Shown: one piece after another, positions 16,842-25,367 of the stretch
Numbering within the stretch: position 1 is the stretch's first letter
How the letters are laid out: each line of letters starts with the position of its first letter
NCBI RefSeq assembly: GCF_031801495.1
Contig: NZ_JAOEGC010000001.1
Coordinates: forward strand, 744,001-808,000
Source: Agrobacterium tumefaciens_K
GTDB taxonomy: Bacteria > Pseudomonadota > Alphaproteobacteria > Rhizobiales > Rhizobiaceae
DNA length: 64,000 nucleotides
Direction: 5' to 3'
Translations under genes and position numbers: made by a program
The notes under the pieces: model-generated
The model's input: the letters and a program-made list of their open reading frames with translations, nothing else
Database searches by the model: none
Told to the model about the DNA's origin: nothing

Positions 16842-18086
16842 CTATTCTTTCACGCTCAGCCGGTCATTCAGAATCTGAGCCTTAGGACGGCTGAACGTCT
16901 TCCTGCCAGCTTTCCAGCCCGCAAGGGCGGGCGCCGCACAACGGATCGCGTCGCACATATCGCTCGCATCAAGAACGACGATATCCGCCGGTTCGCCAAC
17001 AGCCAGTTCACGTTGCATCCCCAGAATAGCCGCCGCCTGCGAGGTGACCATATCGAAAGCCAGCTCGATATCCGCTTCACGGGACAATTGCATCACATTG
17101 GCATAGAGATTGGCCATGCGCGCCAGTGAAGCGTCGCCGAACGGTGTGAATGGGTTCAGCACGTTGTTCGTCGCGATGGCCGTTCTGACACCAAGGCCGG
17201 ACAGCATATGCGCGGGTGCGATCCCGCGGGGAATATTGTGTGTAAACTTGCGTCCCATCAGAAAAAGGTCGGTTGCAGGCAGAACCGTAAGCGCAATGCC
17301 AGCGGCTGCAATTTCGGCGCCAATCATCGACAGTGCGTCGGTGTCGAGTGCAGAAAGATTGGTGACGTGGCCGATCGTGACACGGCCCGCATAGCCATTC
17401 GCCCGCGTCGCCTCGATGACGAGCGGCAGGTCCGTTTTTGCCGGGTCGAGGCTGAAATCGAGATGAAAATCGACGTCGACATCATGTTTGCGGGCCAGCG
17501 CGAAAATTCGTCGCACATGTCCGGCCGGATCGATGTCGGTATAGGGACAGCCGCCGATGAGATCTGCGCCGTCGGCCAGCGCGGCATCAAGCATCGTTTC
17601 GGTTTCGGGCTCCTGCGTCAGTCCCTCCTGCGCGAATGCGCAGATCTGGAGATCGATCGCGAATGCATATTTCTCGCGCACACGCTTGATGGCCTCGAAC
17701 GACCGCATTCCGGCCCGCGGATCGATTTCGACGAAGGTGCGCATCCGGTTTGTGCCGTGGGTGATCGCCTTGGCGACAAGCGCGGAAGCTCTTTCGAAAA
17801 CGTCTTCTTCGGAAAAGCCGGCCTTGGCTCTGGCCGTCTCCCGGACTGCCTCCTCCAGTGTGCCTGCGCAGATCGTGCAGCGTCCAAGAATGCAGGCCTT
17901 GTCGAGGTGAATGTGGCTGTCGACGAAACCCGGAAAGGCAAAGCCGCCGTCAAGATCTTCTTCCTGAACAGCCTCGCAACGTATCGCCGGCGCGACGGCG
18001 TGGATGCGGCCATCCACAATGGCAATATCCACCAGCTCCGGCCATCGGGCGATACGTGTGTTCCGAAGGACGAGATCGACCTGCAT
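16842..18086 (-). CDS. Cytosine-deaminase-like amidohydrolase
   Basis: This 414-residue protein has the amidohydrolase TIM-barrel with composite beta domain. The metal-binding HxH is in VDSHIHLDKA at residues 58/60, further ligand histidines are in VDFHLD and IGHVTN, and a C-terminal segment GEPADIVVLDASD follows. The layout matches the CodA group, which deaminates or hydrolyses cyclic amides such as cytosine, creatinine or isoguanine. The position of the catalytic Asp of CodA (in HDDVFDP) reads ATNNVLNPF near residue 306, so the ligand Asp appears as Asn. It follows the gamma-glutamyltransferase-family gene by eight bases and the GntR gene before that, so all three form one operon. The substrate is unknown. 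Confidence 0.88.
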   Translation of the reverse strand: MQVDLVLRNTRIARWPELVDIAIVDGRIHAVAPAIRCEAVQEEDLDGGFAFPGFVDSHIHLDKACILGRCTICAGTLEEAVRETARAKAGFSEEDVFERASALVAKAITHGTNRMRTFVEIDPRAGMRSFEAIKRVREKYAFAIDLQICAFAQEGLTQEPETETMLDAALADGADLIGGCPYTDIDPAGHVRRIFALARKHDVDVDFHLDFSLDPAKTDLPLVIEATRANGYAGRVTIGHVTNLSALDTDALSMIGAEIAAAGIALTVLPATDLFLMGRKFTHNIPRGIAPAHMLSGLGVRTAIATNNVLNPFTPFGDASLARMANLYANVMQLSREADIELAFDMVTSQAAAILGMQRELAVGEPADIVVLDASDMCDAIRCAAPALAGWKAGRKTFSRPKAQILNDRLSVKE

Positions 18087-18094
18087 TTGATATC

Positions 18095-19663
18095 CTATAT
18101 GCCGATGGCGCAGCCGTCGCTACGCGGATCGTGAGCGCCATCCATCCATCCGTCATCGTTCAAGCGAATGACACCCGCCTGACCGGAGAGGGGACTGAAG
18201 GCAGGGATGGGGATGACTTCATGTCCGCGTTGCGTGAGTTCCGTCAGAACTGTCTGCCCTGCTGCTTCCTCGACCTTCAGGTTGTCGCGCGTGTCGGAGA
18301 ACGTTCGGCCGAGAAGGAAACGCGGCGCTGACAGAGCCGAAAGTGGATCAAGGCCATGGTCGATCAGCCTGCTGAGCAGCACGGTCAGGGTCTGTGGTTG
18401 TCCATCCGCGCCCTGTGTTCCGTAGAGGAGATGCGGCAGCCCGTTTTTCAGCGCCAGACCGGGATTGAGTGTGTAGAACGGTCGCTTGCCGGGTGCCAGT
18501 ACGTTAGGGCTCGACGGGTCCGTACTGAACGCCGCTCCTCGGTTCTGCCAGAGAATTCCCGTATCGGGCAGCAGCACCCCGCTGCCCCAGTCATAATATG
18601 TGCTTTGAAGAACGCTTGCCGAGCGTCCTTCGGAATCAACCGCTGCCAGATAGACCGTATCGCCGGTCTTGAAGCGGTGAGGCCAGGACATAGCGGAAAC
18701 GGCGTCAATCGCCGCAGCCTTGTTGGCAAGATTGCCGCGTTCCAGCAGATCGGCGCACCGTTGCGCGACGAAATTGGGATCAGCGATCTTGCCGCGGTCG
18801 AGAAACGCCTGTTTCACCGCTTCGACGCAAAGGTGGTAGAAATCCGCGGATGACGGATCGACTTCATGCATCGGGAAATGCTGCAGGATGCCCATGATGG
18901 CAAGCGTTGAGATGCCCTGCGACGGTGGCGGCGGTGCCAGCAGTTCTATGCCGCGATAGCTGATGGAAACGGGATCTTCCATCGTGGCGGCGGTTTTCTG
19001 GAGATCACCCTTGCGGATGGGGCTTCCGGCCTGTTCCAGGGCTTTTGCTATGCGATCTGCAAGCTCGCCTTCATAGAATTCGCGATGACCGTGGCGGGCG
19101 ATCCGCTCCAGAGCGTCGGCCATCTGCGGTTGCCGCTGCAGCCCTTCGGTAACGAAGGCCGTCGATACACCGGGCCAGCTTTCGATTTCGCCTCGGCGGA
19201 ACGCATACCAGTGCTGCAGGGACTGGCTGACGGGAAAGCCGTCGGCGGCCAGCCCGATTGCGTCTTCGAGCAGCGTGGAGAGCTTTTCGGCCCCGTTCCA
19301 GTTCTCCTGAGAATAGGCCAGCGCCTGCCCCCAGCTGTCGACGACGGCTGCCGTTGTCAGAGCAGATAACGGGCCGCGTGCCGGGATGGCATCCAGTTTG
19401 GGCAGCGTCGCTGCCGCCTGGCCTATGCCCATGATGGCCTGGCGTCTGCCGTTGCGATCCGCCACGATCCACAGGGCGTCACCGCCCAGGCCGCAGAAGT
19501 GCGGATAGAGAACTGTCAGCGCCGCTCCCGCGGCAACAACGGCCTCGATTGCCGTGCCGCCACGGCGCAGAACCTTCGCACCGGCTTCGCTGGCAAGATG
19601 ATGAGGAGTGGTGACGATACCGCTTCTGGAGCGGGCCGCTGCTGTCTTGTCCATCTGCTGCAT
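18095..19663 (-). CDS. Gamma-glutamyltransferase-family N-terminal nucleophile hydrolase
   Basis: This 522-residue protein matches the Ntn-hydrolase gamma-glutamyltranspeptidase family. It opens with SGIVTTPHHLASEAGAKVLR and AAGAALTVLYPHFCGLGGD, as in the GGT large subunit. The predicted autocleavage Thr is in TGDTVYLAAVD near residue 336, followed by small-subunit features. GGT cleaves gamma-glutamyl amide bonds; homologues also act on cephalosporin side chains or D-polyglutamate. Unlike periplasmic GGT it has no signal peptide, implying a cytoplasmic enzyme working on imported substrate. The start at 19663 lies one base from the GntR stop; a second Met at 19654 is possible. It shares an operon with the GntR gene and a CodA-like amidohydrolase. 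Confidence 0.9.
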   Translation of the reverse strand: MQQMDKTAAARSRSGIVTTPHHLASEAGAKVLRRGGTAIEAVVAAGAALTVLYPHFCGLGGDALWIVADRNGRRQAIMGIGQAAATLPKLDAIPARGPLSALTTAAVVDSWGQALAYSQENWNGAEKLSTLLEDAIGLAADGFPVSQSLQHWYAFRRGEIESWPGVSTAFVTEGLQRQPQMADALERIARHGHREFYEGELADRIAKALEQAGSPIRKGDLQKTAATMEDPVSISYRGIELLAPPPPSQGISTLAIMGILQHFPMHEVDPSSADFYHLCVEAVKQAFLDRGKIADPNFVAQRCADLLERGNLANKAAAIDAVSAMSWPHRFKTGDTVYLAAVDSEGRSASVLQSTYYDWGSGVLLPDTGILWQNRGAAFSTDPSSPNVLAPGKRPFYTLNPGLALKNGLPHLLYGTQGADGQPQTLTVLLSRLIDHGLDPLSALSAPRFLLGRTFSDTRDNLKVEEAAGQTVLTELTQRGHEVIPIPAFSPLSGQAGVIRLNDDGWMDGAHDPRSDGCAIGI

Positions 19664-19664
19664 A

Positions 19665-20354
19665 TTATTCGGAAACCGACATGTAATGATTGAGGATCTT
19701 CGCGATATCGGGACCATCGTCCTTGTCGTCTACCTTGGCGCGATCCTCGACCGCGTGCAGGTGGTGATCCATGATCCGTATCGCCGTGGCCGCGTCCTGA
19801 TTTTTCAACGCTTCAATCAGTTGCACATGCTCATCTATTCCGCATTCCGCCGAATGCGGGCGCCCGAAGCGAGCGAGGATCAGCGATGAACGGGAAACGA
19901 TCTGGCTGATGAAGTCGATCAGCAGTTTCGAACCGGTAAGTTCCGCAAGCAGGATATGAAACTCACCAGCAAGCCGTATGGAGCGCGGTAACGACGCCTG
20001 CAATGCTCGCTCCTCTTCCCGTACATGGCTGATCAGTGCATCGATGCCGTCGCGTGGCATGCGTTTGCAAAGGCGTTCGATGACTTCACGCTCGAGGCAG
20101 CGTCGGAGCGCGAAGACTTCTTCGGCTTCCTCCAGCGTGGGCATGGCCACCGCTGCGCCGCGGTTCGGCTTGATCTCCACCAGGCCATCGGATGCCAGTC
20201 GCAGCAGTGCATTGCGTGCGCTTGTCCGACTGACGCTGAATGTATCGCCGATCGAATCTTCCGGCAGCTTCGTGCCGGGTTTCAGAGCCTGCTCGAGAAT
20301 GGCGCGGCGAAGCGAGGCGTAGATCGCGTCGCTTCTGCTCAAATTCGTGGACAT
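19665..20354 (-). CDS. GntR family transcriptional regulator (FCD subfamily)
   Basis: This 229-residue protein has an N-terminal winged helix (about residues 8-72) with the GntR features AILEQALKPGTKLPED and SVSRTSARNALLRLASDGLV. An FCD-type helical effector domain (about residues 80-215) carries the metal-site histidines seen in the family (GEFHILLAE, DHHLHAVED). FCD regulators sense small carboxylates. It heads the minus-strand operon with the GGT-family and amidohydrolase genes and faces the solute-binding-protein gene of the Opp-type transporter. The two palindromes in the shared 242-base region are its likely operators, giving coordinated control of both arms. Confidence 0.92.
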   Translation of the reverse strand: MSTNLSRSDAIYASLRRAILEQALKPGTKLPEDSIGDTFSVSRTSARNALLRLASDGLVEIKPNRGAAVAMPTLEEAEEVFALRRCLEREVIERLCKRMPRDGIDALISHVREEERALQASLPRSIRLAGEFHILLAELTGSKLLIDFISQIVSRSSLILARFGRPHSAECGIDEHVQLIEALKNQDAATAIRIMDHHLHAVEDRAKVDDKDDGPDIAKILNHYMSVSE

Positions 20355-20426
20355 CGCTGTCGCTCTTTCGCTTCAATGCATTTTTCTCAGTCTATTGCAT
20401 AAAAATTGTACGTTATCTAGCAAATA

Positions 20427-20579
20427 AATTGCATGCAATTATGGCTTGAGTTCGTATTCTTTTTGAATTAGCGTTTTGAACGATCCGCAGAGAAAGACAC
20501 TGGAAGTCGCCTGCAGATGCCTGTTTCGGCAGTACGCGCATCATAGCGCATCCTGCATATCGCCAATATTGCATGCAAT
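20427..20579. promoter_or_regulatory. Twin ATTGCATGCAAT palindromes, putative GntR operators
   Basis: A perfect 14-base palindrome, AATTGCATGCAATT, is at 20427-20440. A second copy of its 12-base core, ATTGCATGCAAT, is at 20568-20579. Their centres are 140 bases apart in the divergent region between the GntR gene and the solute-binding-protein gene. The second copy ends 17 bases before the ATG at 20597, just ahead of the ribosome site GAGGGGA (20582-20588). A further half-site ATTGCAT is at 20394-20400. Two exact copies in a single divergent region strongly suggest operator pairs, with looping possible. Confidence 0.7.
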
Positions 20580-20596
20580 TCGAGGGGAATTTAAAT

Positions 20597-22150
20597 ATGC
20601 AATTGTCAAGAATGCTGGCGACGGGTGTTGCCCTGATCGCTTTAACAGTACCTGCCATGGCCGGTACGTTGAAATGGGGTGCTTCGCGTGACATCAGCTC
20701 GCTCGATCCCTATTCCTACGGCGACAGCTTTGCACTCGGCGTGCTGAACCACGCCTATGAAGGCCTCATCCGGTACAATCGTGATCTCAAGATAGAACCG
20801 GCGCTCGCCACATCCTGGGAAATCGTCTCGCCGACAACCTGGCGCTTCAAGCTGCGGGAAGGCGTGAAGTTCCATAATGGCGCTGACTTCACCGCAGAGG
20901 ACGTGCAGGCCTCGCTGCTGCGTGCGTCCAACCCGAAGTCGCCCCTGCGGGGCAATATTCCCGCTTACAAGGGATCGCGGGTCATCGATGCGCATACCAT
21001 CGAGATCGATGTTTCCGCCAACTATCCGCTGCTGCCCAACGATCTCACGACGATCTACATCTTCGACGCCGACTGGCTGAAGGATAACAACGCGGAAGCG
21101 CCGACCGATGTCGGTTCGGGTACGGAAGGCTATGCGACCTACAACGAAAACGGCACCGGTCCGTTCAAGGTCGAAAGCCGACAGCCGGACGCCAAGACCG
21201 TATTCGTCAAGTTCGACGGATGGTGGGATAAGCCGGAACACAACATCGACCGTATCGAACTGACGCCGATTGCCTCTCCTGCAACGCGCGTTGCGGCTCT
21301 GCTTGCCGGCGATATCGACTTCACCGACCAGGCGCCGGTACAGGACCTGCCGCGACTGGAAGCCTCCCCGGAGGTCAAGCTCCTCGAAGGCACGGACCTT
21401 CGCACCGTGATGATCGGTTTCAGCCAGCGCGATCAGCTTCTGTCGGGTGCGGCCAATCCGATGAAGGATCTCCGTGTCCGTCAGGCAATGCAGCTCGCCA
21501 TCGACCTTGATCTCATCCAGAAGCGGGTGATGCGCGGAAAGTCGCGCAATGCCGGTGCGCTCGTCGCGCCGCAGATCCCGGGCTATGACGCCGCACTCGA
21601 TACGCCTGTGAAGGCCGATCCGGAAAAAGCCAAGGCGCTGCTGAAAGAAGCGGGTGCCGAAGGTTTCGAATTCGAGTTCAACTGTGCCGACAGCCTCGTG
21701 AACGAAGAACAGATCTGCCAGGCTGTCGCGTCCATGTGGTCGCGCGTTGGCCTCAAGCCGAAACTGGATCAGGGACCGCGTTCGGTTCAGACGCCGAAGC
21801 GTTCGTCCGGCAAGGTCGATGTCTACACACTGGGTTGGGCAACCCTGCCGATGCTCGACACCTACAGCCTAACATCGCAGGTTCTGCACACGAAGGAAGG
21901 TTCGTTCGGCATCTTCAACTGGGGTGGCTGGTCCAACAAGGAATTTGACGCGGTGACGAAAGCCTCCGCCGTCGAAATGGATCGGACCAAACGTCTGGCG
22001 ATGGAAGCGGAATCGTTGAAGATCGCCAAGGAACAATCCCTCATGATCCCGTTGCATCAGCAGCCGCTTGCATGGGCGACAAACGCGAAGATAAAGGATT
22101 TTCCGCTCTTCTCGGATAACCTTCCCCGCCTCTGGTTGGTGAAAATGTAA
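20597..22150 (+). CDS. ABC transporter solute-binding protein, family 5 (Opp/Dpp-type)
   Basis: This 517-residue periplasmic protein binds oligopeptides, dipeptides or similar ligands for an ABC importer. A signal peptide runs to about residue 22 (cleavage after VPAMA). The family 5 signature is visible in LATSWEIVSPTTWRFKLREGVKFHNG near residues 65-90, and the chain ends with the usual IPLHQQPLAW region. The ATG at 20597 is chosen for its strong ribosome site GAGGGGA eight bases upstream. It leads the plus-strand operon with two permeases, two hydrolases and two ATPases. The ligand probably belongs to the amide or gamma-glutamyl compounds handled by those hydrolases. It may be controlled by the divergent GntR protein. 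Confidence 0.93.
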   Translation: MQLSRMLATGVALIALTVPAMAGTLKWGASRDISSLDPYSYGDSFALGVLNHAYEGLIRYNRDLKIEPALATSWEIVSPTTWRFKLREGVKFHNGADFTAEDVQASLLRASNPKSPLRGNIPAYKGSRVIDAHTIEIDVSANYPLLPNDLTTIYIFDADWLKDNNAEAPTDVGSGTEGYATYNENGTGPFKVESRQPDAKTVFVKFDGWWDKPEHNIDRIELTPIASPATRVAALLAGDIDFTDQAPVQDLPRLEASPEVKLLEGTDLRTVMIGFSQRDQLLSGAANPMKDLRVRQAMQLAIDLDLIQKRVMRGKSRNAGALVAPQIPGYDAALDTPVKADPEKAKALLKEAGAEGFEFEFNCADSLVNEEQICQAVASMWSRVGLKPKLDQGPRSVQTPKRSSGKVDVYTLGWATLPMLDTYSLTSQVLHTKEGSFGIFNWGGWSNKEFDAVTKASAVEMDRTKRLAMEAESLKIAKEQSLMIPLHQQPLAWATNAKIKDFPLFSDNLPRLWLVKM

Positions 22151-22158
22151 GTCGCACC

Positions 22159-22193
22159 GTCCCTGCCGAGCCTCGATCCCTCTCGGCAGGGAC
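22159..22193 (+). other. Intercistronic stem-loop after solute-binding-protein gene
   Basis: GTCCCTGCCGAG (22159-22170) pairs perfectly with CTCGGCAGGGAC (22182-22193) across an 11-base loop, immediately after the binding-protein stop codon. The downstream run is ACCATTTTGC, too weak for full termination. Such hairpins typically protect the binding-protein transcript or partly terminate, raising its level over the membrane subunits. Confidence 0.75.
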
Positions 22194-22229
22194 ACCATTT
22201 TGCATCCAAGAGGTCAGGAACGTGCGACC

Positions 22230-23195
22230 ATGATCGCCTTTCTCGTCAAACGCATCGGCAACGCCATCCTTGTGATGTTGACCGTCGCCTTCTTCGCATT
22301 TCTGATTTTCCGTTTTCTCGGCGATCCGGTCGAGATGATGGTGAACGAAAGCGCTACCCAGGTGGAGCGCGACGAACTGCGGACCCGGCTCGGTCTGAAT
22401 GACGGTTTCCTTGTTCAGTATGTCCGCTTTGTCACCAACGCTGCTCAGGGCGAATTCGGCCTTTCCTGGCGCAACCAGCAGAACGTCATCACCCTGATCG
22501 GCGAACGTTTTCCGGCAACATTCGAACTGGTCATCATCGCGACGATCCTGTCGCTCGCCATCGGCATTCCGCTCGGCGTATTCACGGCCATCGGTCGTGG
22601 CCGATGGTGGGCCGAAGGACTGCAGTTTTCCTCCATCGTCGGCGTCTCGCTGCCGAGCTTTTTCGTCGGCATCATCCTGATCCTCGTTTTTTCCGTCAGC
22701 CTGGGCTGGCTGCCGGGTTATGGACGAGGCGAGGTGATCAAACTTGGCTGGTGGTCGACAGGGCTTCTCACGCCATCCGGCCGTGCGGCGGTCGTTCTGC
22801 CGGCACTCTCGCTGTCGCTCTTCCAGATCACATTGGTGATGCGGCTGGTGCGGGCGGAAATGCTGGAGATACTGCGGGCCGATTTCATCAAATTCGCCCG
22901 TGCCCGTGGCGTGAAACGACGGGCGCTGTGGTTCCGTCATGCGCTGAAGAACTGTCTGATGCCGGTGGTGACGCTCACCGCCATGCAGGTCGGCAACCTG
23001 ATCGCATTTGCGCTTGTGACCGAGACGGTGTTCCAGTGGCCGGGCATGGGCATGCTGTTCATGCAGGCTGTCACTTTCGTCGATATCCCCGTCATGGCCG
23101 CCTATCTCTGCATCGTTTCCTTCATCTTCGTGACACTGAACACGGTCGTCGACATTGCCTATGCGGTGATCGATCCGCGCCTTCGAACCGCGTGA
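22230..23195 (+). CDS. ABC transporter permease, DppB-type
   Basis: This 321-residue inner-membrane protein has about six transmembrane helices. It shows the binding-protein-dependent permease loop around the EAA motif (KFARARGVKRRALWFRHALKN near residue 222) and the family start RIGNAILVMLTVAFFAFLIFR. It is the first membrane subunit of the Opp/Dpp-type importer. The ATG at 22230 is preferred over an upstream in-frame start because it begins the conserved hydrophobic helix and AGGA lies about a dozen bases ahead. It precedes the DppC-type permease by 12 bases. Confidence 0.93.
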   Translation: MIAFLVKRIGNAILVMLTVAFFAFLIFRFLGDPVEMMVNESATQVERDELRTRLGLNDGFLVQYVRFVTNAAQGEFGLSWRNQQNVITLIGERFPATFELVIIATILSLAIGIPLGVFTAIGRGRWWAEGLQFSSIVGVSLPSFFVGIILILVFSVSLGWLPGYGRGEVIKLGWWSTGLLTPSGRAAVVLPALSLSLFQITLVMRLVRAEMLEILRADFIKFARARGVKRRALWFRHALKNCLMPVVTLTAMQVGNLIAFALVTETVFQWPGMGMLFMQAVTFVDIPVMAAYLCIVSFIFVTLNTVVDIAYAVIDPRLRTA

Positions 23196-23207
23196 CGGGA
23201 GCCAATC

Positions 23208-24164
23208 ATGACCATTGTCGAACAAACCACAAAACAGATACCTCGTTCTCGACCGTCATGGATCAGCCGGCTGCGCGATTCCGATCTATGGTGGAGCTTC
23301 AGGCATCATCCATCAGCGGTCATCGCGGCCATACTGCTTGTGCTTCTCATCGGCTCGGCGTTTTTCGCCCCGTGGTTCACGGTCCAGAACCCCTATGATC
23401 TGGCATCCCTGGATTTGCTGAACGCCGAAATCCCGCCGATCTGGATGGCGGACGGGCAATGGCCGTTCATTCTCGGGACCGACACGCAGGGCCGCGACCT
23501 TCTCTCGGCGATCCTCTACGGTTCCCGCGCCTCCATCGTCATCGGCGCGGCCTCGGTCGCCGTGTCACTGATCGTCGGTTCGGCGCTTGGCCTTGTGGCC
23601 GGCTATTACGGGAAATGGGCCGATGGCCTGTTGATGCGGGCGGGTGACGTTCTGCTTTCGATGCCGACCATGCTGATCGCCATTCTGGTTTCGGCGCTTG
23701 CACGGCAGGCGCTTCCGGCATCGCTGCGCGAGGTGGGTGCTTCCGGCGTCATCGTGCTCGCCATCGCGCTTTCCGCATGGGTGCAATATGCCCGTACGGT
23801 CCGAGCACTGACGATGGTCGAGCGCAACAAGGAATACGTTCAGGCCGCAAGGCTTATCCGGGTTCCAACGTGGCGCATTCTGGTGAAGCATATCCTGCCC
23901 AACACCACGACACCGCTTCTGGTGACCGCAACGCTGAATTTCGGCCTGGGCATCCTCATCGAAGCGACGCTCTCGTTCCTTGGTGTCGGCATGCCCCCCG
24001 AGCAGCCGTCGCTCGGCACCTTGATCCGCATCGGCAACCAGTATCTGTTCTCCGGCCAGTGGTGGATCGTGCTTTTCCCCGGCCTGCAACTCTGTCTGCT
24101 GGTCGTTTCCATCAACGTCCTGGGCGACTGGCTTCGTGACGCCCTCAATCCCAAACTGCGCTGA
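23208..24164 (+). CDS. ABC transporter permease, DppC-type
   Basis: This 318-residue protein carries the N-terminal OppC-type segment near residues 20-55 and about six helices. The family motif LGTDTQGRDLLSAILYGSR is near residue 90 and the EAA-like loop EYVQAARLIRVPTWRILVKHILPN is near residue 210. It pairs with the DppB-type permease. The short gap of 12 bases and the nine-base gap to the next amidohydrolase gene show a single operon. Confidence 0.93.
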   Translation: MTIVEQTTKQIPRSRPSWISRLRDSDLWWSFRHHPSAVIAAILLVLLIGSAFFAPWFTVQNPYDLASLDLLNAEIPPIWMADGQWPFILGTDTQGRDLLSAILYGSRASIVIGAASVAVSLIVGSALGLVAGYYGKWADGLLMRAGDVLLSMPTMLIAILVSALARQALPASLREVGASGVIVLAIALSAWVQYARTVRALTMVERNKEYVQAARLIRVPTWRILVKHILPNTTTPLLVTATLNFGLGILIEATLSFLGVGMPPEQPSLGTLIRIGNQYLFSGQWWIVLFPGLQLCLLVVSINVLGDWLRDALNPKLR

Positions 24165-24173
24165 GGCATACGC

Positions 24174-25367
24174 ATGAGTGATCTTCTTATCCGAAACACA
24201 AGACCGCTGGGCGGTGCGCCTGCCGATATTCTCATCAAGGATGGCCGCATCGTCGCGATCGAAGCCAATCTTGCCGCGGAGAATGTTGCGGTCGAAGACG
24301 CGGGCGGGCGGATTGCCATTCCCGGCCTTGTTGACGCGCACACCCATCTCGACAAGTCGCTGCTTGGGTATCCATGGTACCGCAACGAGGTCGGTCCGCG
24401 GTTGATCGACAAGATCGACAATGAACGGAAGGTGAAGAAGGAATACGGCCTCGACGCTCACGTCCAGTCGATGCGGCAATCGCTGCAGTCCGTTTCTTAC
24501 GGCACTACGCTGATCCGCACGCATGTGGACATCGATACGGATCAAGGGCTTGTTGCGCTGGAAGGCGTCATGGAAACACGACGCCAGCTTGCGGATGTTG
24601 TTGAGATCGAAATCGTCGCTTTTCCGCAATCGGGACTGATGCGCAGGCCCGGCACGGTGGAACTGCTCGACCAGGCAATGGCCATGGGTGCCGATCTTGT
24701 CGGCGGGCTTGACCCATGCGGCATGGATCGCGATCCGAAGGCGCATCTCGACGCCATCTTTGCGCTCGCGGAAAAATACGGCAAGGGCATCGATATTCAT
24801 CTGCATGAGGGTGGCGAACTTGGCGCCTTTTCGATGGAATTGATCTTCGAGCGTATTCGTGCGCTGGGCATGCAGGGCAAGGTGGCTGTCAGCCACGCAT
24901 TCTGCCTCGGTGCTCCGGACTGGAACGTGACACAGGGGTTGATCGACACCTGCGCCGAACTGGATGTTCCGATCCTGACGACGGCACCGCCTTCCCGTGA
25001 AGTGCCGTCATTGAAACGCCTGCATGCGGCGGGCGTACGTTTCGGCGCCGGTGTTGACGGTTTCCGCGATACTTGGGGACCTTATGGCAATGGGGACATG
25101 CTCGAGCGCTCGATGCTGCTCGGCATGAAGAACAATCTTCGCCGCGATGACGAACTGCTGATGGCCCTCGATGTCTGCACCACCGGCGGCGCACTCGCCA
25201 TGGATCGTGCGGATCATTCCCTCGTTGTTGGCGGTCGTGGCGACGTGGTGATCGTGGAAGGCGAGACGGTCGGTGAAGCAATGGTCACGCACCAGCCCCG
25301 CAAGCTGGTGGTTGCTGCCGGCAACGTGACCGGACGGGACGGCAAGAGCCTGCGGGAGCGGCCATGA
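24174..25367 (+). CDS. Cytosine-deaminase-like amidohydrolase
   Basis: This 397-residue amidohydrolase is of CodA type. It has HxH in VDAHTHLDKS at residues 56/58, a metal-ligand His in DIHLHEGGE near residue 206 and another in VSHAFCLG near residue 240. The catalytic Asp is in GAGVDGFRDTWGPYGNGDM near residue 294. All expected ligand positions are present, unlike the related protein at 16842-18086. Members hydrolyse or deaminate cyclic amides. It lies inside the transporter operon, nine bases after the permease gene and overlapping the next gene by four bases (ATGA). Its substrate is presumably what the transporter imports. Confidence 0.9.
   Translation: MSDLLIRNTRPLGGAPADILIKDGRIVAIEANLAAENVAVEDAGGRIAIPGLVDAHTHLDKSLLGYPWYRNEVGPRLIDKIDNERKVKKEYGLDAHVQSMRQSLQSVSYGTTLIRTHVDIDTDQGLVALEGVMETRRQLADVVEIEIVAFPQSGLMRRPGTVELLDQAMAMGADLVGGLDPCGMDRDPKAHLDAIFALAEKYGKGIDIHLHEGGELGAFSMELIFERIRALGMQGKVAVSHAFCLGAPDWNVTQGLIDTCAELDVPILTTAPPSREVPSLKRLHAAGVRFGAGVDGFRDTWGPYGNGDMLERSMLLGMKNNLRRDDELLMALDVCTTGGALAMDRADHSLVVGGRGDVVIVEGETVGEAMVTHQPRKLVVAAGNVTGRDGKSLRERP

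Noticed and set aside
22041..24896. Minus-strand open frames of 394 (22041-23225) and 443 (23565-24896) codons
   Set aside because: They are antisense to the DppB, DppC and amidohydrolase genes. The translations are His/Asp/Gln-rich with no family features.
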